Shown one piece after another: positions 36,235 through 42,398 of a stretch of DNA of 64,000 bases (position 1 is its first letter; each line of letters begins with the position of its first letter). The position numbers and the translations under genes are program-made. This DNA is from Nonomuraea angiospora (GTDB lineage Bacteria; Actinomycetota; Actinomycetes; Streptosporangiales; Streptosporangiaceae). Under the pieces are notes generated by a model that worked only from the letters and a program-made list of their open reading frames with translations, did not search any database and had not been told where the DNA came from. The stretch is taken from contig NZ_JADBEK010000001.1 in assembly GCF_014873145.1 (NCBI RefSeq), positions 4,650,001 to 4,714,000 of the forward strand, given 5' to 3'.

Positions 36235-36729
36235 CTATCGCGACGAGGGAAGAGGGGACGCGGGACGCACCGCCCTCTCTTCCGCGGGCGGTGCGGCCAG
36301 ATGAACGCAGGCCGGGCAGGCGCGCGTAGCTGTGGGCAGGAAAGGCAAGCACCAGCCGAGGGTCGGCAGCGGACGCACTGCCTCGCCGCACAAGCTGACC
36401 TTCTGCTCGGCCCATACGGCATGCTGTATGGAGTTCCTCTCGTGGTGGGACAGGCCGAGCCGGTAGTCGCATGCTGGCTTCTCCGGTCTTGCCAGATCTT
36501 TGTGTATAAGCAGGTCATCCCAGTGGAATGCCCAGCGCTGCACCCCTCCGGGCAGTTCGTGCGGCTGTCCGTCGAGTTTGAGCAAGCCCAGGGTGCCGTT
36601 ACGCAGCACAGCTACCACGGTCCCGCGACGACCGAGCAGCGCTGAGCCCCACGCTCGTGTCTGCGCTGGGCTGTGGAGCATGTCCACGATCTCGGCATGA
36701 CAGCCGATTCGGAACGAAGGGCTTCTCAC
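36235..36729 (-). CDS. Small protein with SH3-like and Cys-rich parts, partner of the XRE module
   Basis: 164 aa, not assigned to a family. The N-terminal half looks like an SH3/KOW barrel (LLGRRGTVVAVLRNGTLGLLKLDGQPHELPGG..WAFHWDDLLI). The C-terminal half has CGEAVRPLPT...GWC and CPACVHLA, a likely zinc site. The GTG start overlaps the stop of the 71-aa gene (GTGA). This pair, divergent from an XRE-DUF5919 regulator, recurs in actinomycete genomes to my knowledge, but its role is undescribed. Confidence 0.7.
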   Translation of the reverse strand: MRSPSFRIGCHAEIVDMLHSPAQTRAWGSALLGRRGTVVAVLRNGTLGLLKLDGQPHELPGGVQRWAFHWDDLLIHKDLARPEKPACDYRLGLSHHERNSIQHAVWAEQKVSLCGEAVRPLPTLGWCLPFLPTATRACPACVHLAAPPAEERAVRPASPLPSSR

Positions 36730-36941
36730 AGCGCCTGCTCCGCTGCTTCCTGCTCCTTCAACCGCTCGGCCAGTTGAGCGACGTCATCCGCGTCGATCGT
36801 CTGGCAGAGACCGTGGTCTACCTCGTACTGGGATAGGCGCCGGCTGTTTCGAGTTGCCCAGAGACGTCCCCCAGAACTACGCCAAATGCACCAACCAGGA
36901 AAAGCCTCTTGGAGGTCTCCGAGAATTACCGGGGTTGACAT
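36726..36941 (-). CDS. Small conserved protein, first gene of the divergent XRE-module pair
   Basis: 71 aa from the ATG at 36941: MSTPVILGDLQEAFPGWCIWRSSGGRLWATRN, then a C-terminal acidic helix (DADDVAQLAERLKEQEAAEQAL). The FPGW-x-I-W-R-S-x-G-G-R-L-W-A-T-R core looks like a small beta sheet followed by a helix. It is coupled to the next gene by GTGA. A longer start at 36977 is possible but runs into the promoter. Function unknown. Confidence 0.72.
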   Translation of the reverse strand: MSTPVILGDLQEAFPGWCIWRSSGGRLWATRNSRRLSQYEVDHGLCQTIDADDVAQLAERLKEQEAAEQAL

Positions 36942-36989
36942 GGGATCAGCGTGCTTACCTTTGCGTGACGAACCCACCGCGTTATAGAG

Positions 36990-37036
36990 ACGTCCAGGAC
37001 GTTATGGCGTTACGCTCAAAAACGTCCCTGACGTCC
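36990..37036. promoter_or_regulatory. ACGTCC operator array before the XRE-DUF5919 gene
   Basis: A perfect palindrome ACGTCC-A-GGACGT at 36990-37002, then ACGTCC at 37022-37027 and GACGTCC at 37030-37036. It lies in the divergent promoter, 19-65 bp before the GTG at 37055, as expected for sites of a HTH repressor that controls itself and the two small divergent genes. Confidence 0.6.
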
Positions 37037-37054
37037 TCCGTCCCGAGGTGTACC

Positions 37055-37831
37055 GTGGCCAACGTCGCCCTACGCAGCGCCATGCTGAACGCCAAGGTCA
37101 CGAACCAGAGCTTGGCCGACCGGTGTGGCGTGGACGTCAAGACGGTGGAACGCTGGCTGCAGGACGAGGCTCGCGTCCCGCACCTGCGGCACCAGTGGGC
37201 CGCCGCAGAGGCACTAGGAGTTGAGACAGGCGTGCTATGGCCAGACGCAATTCGCAATACGGTGAAAACAGGGCCGGACAAGGAAGTATTGACCGTTTAT
37301 CCGTATCGCTCCGCGTGCCCGAAATCAATCTGGCGCAACCTCATAAACGCGGCGCGCAACGAGATCGTGTTCGCCGGTTATACGAACTACTTCCTGTGGC
37401 TGGAACACCCGAACCTGGCGAAGGTCCTCAAGCGGAAAGCGCAGCAGGGCTGCAAGATCCGGTTTCTCGTCGGCGACCCGGACAGCGAGGTCACCCGTCG
37501 CCGCGAGGAGGTGGAGAACGTCCCGCTAACCGTGTCCACGCGCATCCGGATCACGCTGGCGGAGATCGAGCAGCTACGCGACGTCCCCGGCATCGAGGCC
37601 CGGTACGGCGACGAGCACATAGCCATGAGCGTGTTCCGCTTCGACTCGGAGATGCTCGTCACGCCACACCTGGCCAATCTGGTCGGACACGACTCACCCA
37701 TGCTGCACCTGCGGCGCTACCAGGACGACGGCTTGTTCGACCGATTCGCCTACCACGCCTCCGAGCTGTGGAGCAACGGCCGTGACGTATGGCAGCAGCC
37801 GCAGCCCACGGGCCAGATGCTGGGTGACTAA
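37055..37831 (+). CDS. XRE-family regulator with DUF5919 (PLD-like) sensor domain
   Basis: 258 aa. The N-terminal HTH is VALRSAMLNAKVTNQSLADRCGVDVKTVERWLQDEARVPHLRHQWAAAEALGV. The C-terminal domain has the phospholipase D-like pattern NEIVFAGYTNYFLWLEHPNLAKVLKRKAQQGCKIRFLVGDPDS and HIAMSVFRFDSEMLVTPHLANLVGHDSPMLHLRR...DRFAYHASELW, but no HKD motif, so ligand sensing is likelier than catalysis. The GTG start fits family length. The gene ends just before the right arm repeat of the first integrated element. Confidence 0.85.
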   Translation: MANVALRSAMLNAKVTNQSLADRCGVDVKTVERWLQDEARVPHLRHQWAAAEALGVETGVLWPDAIRNTVKTGPDKEVLTVYPYRSACPKSIWRNLINAARNEIVFAGYTNYFLWLEHPNLAKVLKRKAQQGCKIRFLVGDPDSEVTRRREEVENVPLTVSTRIRITLAEIEQLRDVPGIEARYGDEHIAMSVFRFDSEMLVTPHLANLVGHDSPMLHLRRYQDDGLFDRFAYHASELWSNGRDVWQQPQPTGQMLGD

Positions 37832-37840
37832 GTGAGTGAC
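37824..37840. repeat. Arm-type repeat, copy before att 2
   Basis: GTGACTAAGTGAGTGAC, identical to the unit beside att copy 1, overlapping the stop of the XRE-DUF5919 gene, about 100 bp before att copy 2. Confidence 0.6.
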
Positions 37841-37936
37841 AATCGCCCCGGACGGCCCTGGACTCCAGAGGACCGCACGGGACCATAACTCCAGGTGGGG
37901 GCGGGTATCGGCCAAGATCCCGCCCCCTCCTGATGT

Positions 37937-37986
37937 GCCTTACAAGCGAGGGGGTCACTGATTCGAACCCAGTACCGCCCACCTGC
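37937..37986 (+). repeat. att copy 2 (tRNA-Val 3' half)
   Basis: 50-bp copy of the tRNA-Val 3' part; one extra G in the G run and GGTTC changed to GATTC relative to copy 1. Only the 3' half is present, so no functional tRNA. Confidence 0.9.
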
Positions 37987-37992
37987 GACAAG

Positions 37993-38022
37993 AGCCCCGT
38001 CTCCGATCATGGAAACGGGGCT
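37993..38022 (-). terminator. Hairpin after integrase remnant 2
   Basis: AGCCCCGT / ACGGGGCT, perfect 8-bp stem with a 14-nt loop, between att copy 2 and the stop of integrase remnant 2. A diverged copy lies at the same place beyond att copy 4. Confidence 0.6.
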
Positions 38023-38023
38023 T

Positions 38024-38045
38024 CGTGCCATTAACGTGCCATTAG
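38024..38045. repeat. CGTGCCATTA arm-type repeat, left
   Basis: Two tandem CGTGCCATTA units beside integrase remnant 2; matching tandem units lie at 39408-39429 at the other end of the same element. Confidence 0.65.
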
Positions 38046-38065
38046 CCGGGGCGAGAGAGCCCTGA

Positions 38066-38392
38066 TCAAGATCCATTGGGGTTGTTTGCGATCTTCGCGT
38101 TCATCGCGTCGGCGATCCTGCGGTCAGCCTCAGCCGTGCTGTGCTGATAGATCAGCGCGGCCCGGACCGAGTCATGCCCCATGCGCTGCATGAGATCTTT
38201 GAGACTCTCGCCGGAGCTCGCGGCGATCGTGTTGCCGGTGTGCCGGAGATCATGAAAGTGCAGACCCGGGAAGCCGATCTTTCTCGTGCTCTCGTCCCAC
38301 TTGGCCGCGCGCCGGAAGTTGCTCCGACGGAGGATGCCGCCCTGCGAGCCGGTGAAGATCAGCGCGTCGGCCTCTGGGGCGGTGAACTGATC
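38066..38392 (-). pseudogene. Tyrosine-recombinase integrase, C-terminal remnant 2
   Basis: About 108 residues: LDQFTAPEADALIFTG, GGILRRSNFRRAAKW, FHDLRHTGNTIAASSGESLKDLMQRMGHDSVRAALIYQHSTAEADRRIADAMN. The HxLRH, GH and Tyr (ALIY) motifs of the catalytic end are intact. It differs in sequence from remnant 1 and is close to remnant 3. Upstream of LDQF the coding sequence is lost in the GC-rich hairpin B region. The stop lies 80 bp from att copy 2. Confidence 0.88.
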
Positions 38393-38440
38393 AAGCGGCG
38401 GCGCGGCGCGCCGCCATACCCCCGGCCCCCCGCCCGCCCG

Positions 38441-38478
38441 CCGTCCGGGCATGCGGCCTGGGGGCCGGTCCCGGACGG
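38441..38478. repeat. Dispersed GC-rich hairpin, copy B
   Basis: Perfect 9-bp stem CCGTCCGGG / CCCGGACGG around GCATGCGGCCTGGGGGCCG, which itself folds (CGGCC/GGCCG). It lies just past the broken 5' side of integrase remnant 2. Confidence 0.75.
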
Positions 38479-38801
38479 CGGCGGGACACCGGGCCGGACA
38501 TCGCACGCCAGCCGCGCCGTACCGACCGAACGCTCCGACCGGGGTTGCCACGCCGCCGCACAGGTGCAGCCCTACGATCGCCACTGCATGGTCGGCCACC
38601 GTATGTGCTTTGGGGCGGTCGAAGGTCCAGGGCTTCGTTCCTCAGCCCTGGCCCACCGTATTCCCGTGTGCGGGTAGTGATCTCCAGACGCGGGCGGAAC
38701 CGCGGCACGAGTCGCGGATCTCTACCAGCTATCCGGGCACGGGGCAGGAGCAGATACAGAGCTGCCGATTGAGATGCAGATGCTCGGAGCCGTACGGCAT
38801 C

Positions 38802-39119
38802 ATGACGGATATGACCCATCTCAGCATCGAGGAGATCCGCGAGCGGAAGCGATGGGTCTTGTCTGTGATGGCGGAACAGGGCGGAAACTTCCTTCGACTA
38901 CCGCCGCGCGATCAGCCGTACACGTGCCCATGCTGCTTCCACCCGACCCTTCAGTACCGCGGCGGCTTCCAGATGTGTGATGAATGCTGTTGGGAGGACG
39001 ACGGACAGGATGATCACAACGCCGATGTCGTCATGGGTGGCCCCAACGGGTCGGATAGCTTGACCACAGAGCGGCGGCGCTACCGAGAGATGCGGGGACT
39101 GCCGCCGCTAGAGCTGTGA
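38802..39119 (+). CDS. CPCC-family cysteine-rich protein
   Basis: 105 aa. YTCPCCFHPTLQYRGGFQMCDECCWEDDGQDDHNAD followed by GGPNGSDSLTTERRRYREM is the Cys_rich_CPCC domain signature, a small zinc-binding protein frequent in accessory DNA and near toxin immunity genes. The N-terminus is a helix (LSIEEIRERKRWVLSVMAEQGG). The start is the ATG at 38802; one at 38811 is also in frame. It is the only cargo gene I see in the second element. Function unknown. Confidence 0.85.
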   Translation: MTDMTHLSIEEIRERKRWVLSVMAEQGGNFLRLPPRDQPYTCPCCFHPTLQYRGGFQMCDECCWEDDGQDDHNADVVMGGPNGSDSLTTERRRYREMRGLPPLEL

Positions 39120-39328
39120 CAGCAGCGGCCACGAACGAAGGCAGATCCTTAGATCGGTTGGCTCCGACTCGCGGGATATACGCGGGATGGTCTTCCCCCA
39201 GCGGGGATGTCTGAGAGCCATATCCAGAGGTCAGTGGCCTGATGTATCTAGCAACGTCGACCCGCTGTAAAACCGTCGGCAGTTCAACTCCATGCGGTGG
39301 ATCGCCCGTGGGGCGCCGGGTTCGCTTC

Positions 39329-39429
39329 CGTGCCATCTGCGTGCCGCAAGGCCGTGCCATACCGTGCCAGGTCCCGCAAGCGAGCGTCACGTCAGAGGCA
39401 TGATCGCCGTGCCATTAGCGTGCCATTAG
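39329..39429. repeat. CGTGCCA repeat array (putative integrase arm sites)
   Basis: CGTGCCA at 39329, 39353, 39363, 39408 and 39419, plus CGTGCCG at 39340. The last two are extended to CGTGCCATTAG. The array ends 80 bp before att copy 3, at the opposite end of the element from integrase remnant 2, which has the same units. Confidence 0.7.
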
Positions 39430-39508
39430 ACAGAATCGATCATGACGTAGCGAGCGCACTACGAGTGCGGGGGTGCAGGTCCAGACGTACAGCCAAGGGA
39501 TCATGGCT

Positions 39509-39556
39509 CCTTACAAGCGAGGAGTCACTGGTTCGAACCCAGTACCGCCCACCTGC
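39509..39556 (+). repeat. att copy 3 (tRNA-Val 3' half)
   Basis: 48-bp copy of the tRNA-Val 3' part with GAGGAGTC in place of GAGGGGTC. Flanked on the left by the CGTGCCA array. No integrase remnant is visible on its right. Confidence 0.9.
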
Positions 39557-39724
39557 ATCAGAAACCCGTGGCGATCACCCTTTGGGGCTGTCGGGTCATT
39601 GGCCCGCGCAAGTGGGTTTCGGCGAGATTGGCCTGATCAGTCGTCGCCCAACTGGACAACTCCTAGGCATCAGGGCCTGTCTTGTCCGGCTGGCGAACTG
39701 GCGCGCAAGGGCATCAGCCTCCCC

Positions 39725-41167
39725 CTATTCCGAGAGTCTCCGGTAGGTTGTTGACCGTCCTTGGCCCCCCAGTTGCTCGACGAGTCCTCTCAATCTCAGT
39801 TCGCGGAGTGCCTTGCGGATGTTGGGTGCGGACAGGTTCAGTTCCTGCTTGAGTTCAGCGACACTGCGCGTCCCGGCCGCCAAGGCGTCGTAGACGCGTA
39901 GCTCCGTCTCGTTCAGGTCGGAGCCCGGACGGATGACGGGACCTGCCTGCTGCCGTAGGACGACAGTGAATCGGATGGCGGCATCGATGTAATGCGCAGG
40001 TGGGAGCTCGGCCTCTGCCAGGGCGTTGGCCACGATCGGAATGCCGGTTGCCAGCGCCTCGATCACTCGCGCGCCTGTTTCTGGCGTGCGAGCGTGTTGG
40101 CAGATCGCAACGAGTCGCGCATTGCGTGCGGAGGTGACAGCATCCCGGCCGAGCCGATCGACCGTGATGCCGTACAGGCCGCCCGGGTTGGAGACGATCA
40201 ACCGGTCACGGCGGAGCCGAACCTCTACGGCCATGCCGGCCGACCAATGATCGAGGTCGCGATGGATAAGAGCATTCGCGATGATCTCGCGGAAGGCGAT
40301 GTACGGATAGGCGGGCTGATCACGAACGGTCCCGTCCGGAGCCGACACGACGCTGGTGTCAAAGGTTCGCCGTGCCCAGTGCAAGGCGTCTTCCAGCATC
40401 CGCGGAATGGCCCCGGTGATCGTCGTCTGATTCCGAGCCCGCGATCCTGCGGGATCGGTCGGCAATGGCTCCGCCGAAGCCTGGATGACGAAGCGCGGAA
40501 ACCACTCCTGTGGATGGACCCCCAAAGCCAACAGACCTGCGACGGTCGGAGTGCCGTCGGGCAGAGTCACTCCGGCACGCCGGAGCAACTCGACATCGTC
40601 AGGGAAACGGCCGAGGCCGTGGGGATCCCGTTCGCGCACCGAACGTAGGAATGCTGTGACAAGGTCGCCGTCCAGGTCCTCACGGGTGGCGCCTGTCACG
40701 GGTTGCCGGTCGAAGAGCGGTGGCTTACGGGCGGCAAGGAATGCCTGCTCTTCCAAATCCGACAGTGGGAAGTCCCCGTCGTACCCCCGCATGTATGCCG
40801 TGCCCGACGCCGCGATCCGACACGGCTTGGCCGACGGATCGCATTCATGCACTCTGGCGACGATGACCGGCGCCCCGTCCACTTCTGCGTCGCTGATCGT
40901 GAGCTGAACAGGCGGTGAGAACGAGCGAGCCTTGTGAGCGAGGCCCTGCTTGAGAGCTTGCGGATCTGAAAGCTGTACCGGACGAAAGCCGGTGGCCTCG
41001 TCGAGGCCGAGGATGATCGTCCCGCCACCTGGATGGTTTGCGAGCGCGCTCAGAGTTGAGGCGAGCGACTGCGGCAGCCCTCCTGCCGCCGACTTGACCT
41101 CGACATCGTCGTAGTCTCCCCCGGTCGTGCGGAGACGTGCGACCAACTCGTGCACGTGCTGGCTCAT
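39725..41167 (-). CDS. AlbA_2/Schlafen-type ATP-binding protein with C-terminal winged helix
   Basis: 480 aa. The N-terminal AlbA_2 (Schlafen AAA_4-like) domain shows DDVEVKSAAGGLPQSLASTLSALANHPGGGTIILGLDE. A middle part resembles the HATPase_c_4 family (YPYIAFREIIANALIHRDLDHWSAGMAVEVRLRRDRLIVSNPGGLYG). The C-terminal winged helix (LNETELRVYDALAAGTRSVAELKQELNLSAPNIRKALRELRLRGLVEQL) binds DNA. Homologues are called ATP-dependent DNA helicase RecG-like or putative transcription regulators; some belong to defence islands. The ATG at 41167 sits 2 nt from a perfect palindrome, which suggests self-repression. It is the sole cargo of the third element. Confidence 0.88.
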   Translation of the reverse strand: MSQHVHELVARLRTTGGDYDDVEVKSAAGGLPQSLASTLSALANHPGGGTIILGLDEATGFRPVQLSDPQALKQGLAHKARSFSPPVQLTISDAEVDGAPVIVARVHECDPSAKPCRIAASGTAYMRGYDGDFPLSDLEEQAFLAARKPPLFDRQPVTGATREDLDGDLVTAFLRSVRERDPHGLGRFPDDVELLRRAGVTLPDGTPTVAGLLALGVHPQEWFPRFVIQASAEPLPTDPAGSRARNQTTITGAIPRMLEDALHWARRTFDTSVVSAPDGTVRDQPAYPYIAFREIIANALIHRDLDHWSAGMAVEVRLRRDRLIVSNPGGLYGITVDRLGRDAVTSARNARLVAICQHARTPETGARVIEALATGIPIVANALAEAELPPAHYIDAAIRFTVVLRQQAGPVIRPGSDLNETELRVYDALAAGTRSVAELKQELNLSAPNIRKALRELRLRGLVEQLGGQGRSTTYRRLSE

Positions 41168-41169
41168 AG

Positions 41170-41219
41170 GTAAATGTAACCATGGACTGGTTACATTTAC
41201 TCGAGTTCTGGTTACATTT
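41170..41219. promoter_or_regulatory. Perfect 12-bp palindromic operator plus third half-site before the AlbA_2 gene
   Basis: GTAAATGTAACC (41170-41181), 7-nt spacer, GGTTACATTTAC (41189-41200), then GGTTACATTT again at 41210-41219. It is AT-rich in a GC-rich genome and abuts the start codon. Confidence 0.8.
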
Positions 41220-41465
41220 CGTCCTGTTCCGATCCGGCGCCCCCAGACGCGTAGCCGCCCAGCGAGTCCGGCATCCCGGAGCCGACCGTCCAAGCACCAC
41301 GCGGCCTGACGAGTTCCCGATCGACGTGATGCCGAGCCGCTCCATCCGGCGCCGCCGACTTCACCATCCTCCTGTTCGAGCGCCTTGCCAGTCCTCTCAA
41401 AGCCGCAACCACCGCTCGTTCGCCAGGGGACAGCCCATCTGAAAACACGGCCACGTCGTCCCACT

Positions 41466-41484
41466 GAGTGACTATCTGAGTGAC
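41466..41484. repeat. Arm-type repeat, copy before att 4
   Basis: GAGTGACTATCTGAGTGAC, about 100 bp before att copy 4, like the units at 33709-33730 and 37824-37840. Confidence 0.55.
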
Positions 41485-41580
41485 AACAGCCAGGGACGAG
41501 CGTGGACGGCCGAGGACTTGGGCGGAGCGTTTGCCGAGACCAGAACCCACGTCACCCAAGATCCCACCTTCTCCTGACGA

Positions 41581-41629
41581 GCCTTACAAGCGAGGGGTCA
41601 CTGGTTCGAACCCAGTACCGCCCACCTGC
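41581..41629 (+). repeat. att copy 4 (tRNA-Val 3' half)
   Basis: 49 bp identical to att copy 1 in the intact tRNA gene. Followed by integrase remnant 3 and a diverged copy of the GCCCCG...CGGGG hairpin. Confidence 0.9.
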
Positions 41630-41696
41630 ATCAAGAGCCCCGTCTCCGATCACGGAACCGGGGTTTCGCGCTATTAGCCGGTGCGAGAGACCGTTT

Positions 41697-42130
41697 GAAG
41701 ATCCATCGGAGTGGTTCGCGATCTTCGCGTTCAGGGCGTCGGCCATCCTGTGGTCAGCCTCCACCGTGCTGTACCGGTAGATCAGCGCTGCCCGGACCGA
41801 GTCATGTCCCATGCACTAGATGAGCCCCTTTGAGACTCACGTCGAAGCTCGCGGCTATCGTGTTGCCGGCCTGCCAGGGATCATGGAGCGCAGACCCGGG
41901 AAGCCGATCCCTCTCCTGCTCTCATCCCCCGTGGCCGCGCGCCGGAAGTTGCTGCGACGAAGGATGCCGCCTCGCGAGCCGGCGAAGATCAGCACGTCGG
42001 TCTCTGGGGCGGCGAACTGGTCGAGGTGGTCGCGGAGCACCGGGATGGTCACTTCCGGGATCGCGACCGTACGAACTCCCGCACGGCCCACGAGGAACTC
42101 GCCCATGCCGAGCACGACGTGCTGTTGCCG
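41697..42130 (-). pseudogene. Tyrosine-recombinase integrase, remnant 3, multiply broken
   Basis: Close to remnant 2. Pieces include RTVAIPEVTIPVLRDHLDQFAAPETDVLIFAG, GGILRRSNFRRAA and MGHDSVRAALIYRYSTVEADHRMADALNAKIAN. Defects seen: a one-base frameshift after GFPGLR (near 41.88 kb), an in-frame TAG at 41816-41818 where remnant 2 has CAG, and loss of the stop (TGA to TCA), so the frame runs on into the att copy. It keeps about 40 residues more on its N-terminal side than remnant 2 before hairpin C. Confidence 0.85.
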
Positions 42131-42184
42131 AACGCGGACGGCCCGGGCCGCGAGTCGAGCAGCGGCGCGGCGTGCCTCCGTACG

Positions 42185-42240
42185 CCCCGCGCCGCGCGTG
42201 CGGCCTGGGGGTCGTTCTCGCGCGAGCGCCGCGCGGGGCA
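42185..42240. repeat. Dispersed GC-rich hairpin, copy C
   Basis: Stem GCCCCGCGC / GCGCGGGGC (perfect 9 bp) with inner CGCGCG pairs and loop GTGCGGCCTGGGGG. It lies at the broken 5' side of integrase remnant 3. Confidence 0.65.
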
Positions 42241-42398
42241 CCGCCGTACGCCCGCCCCACCCGTACGCCCCTGACCCGCCGACCAAGCGCCGCACCGCCG
42301 CAGAGCGGACTGGCCCGTGATGCCAACCACCCAGCGGACCAAGGCCTGGGGCGACGGCGACGGCGACGGGGTGATCGGCCTGGAGGTCTGTACGCGAC

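Larger units (their letters stand above)
39120..39724. other. 600-bp interval with CGTGCCA array and att copy 3
   Basis: No gene seen. Contains CGTGCCA repeats (39329-39429), att copy 3 (39509-39556), and CGGGATATACGCGGGATG at 39172-39189, which recurs with one change at 43871-43888. Confidence 0.6.

Noticed and set aside
37937..41629. Additional tRNA-Val genes at the att copies
   Set aside because: Only the anticodon-to-3' half is present in each; the 5' acceptor and D arm are missing, so no tRNA can fold.
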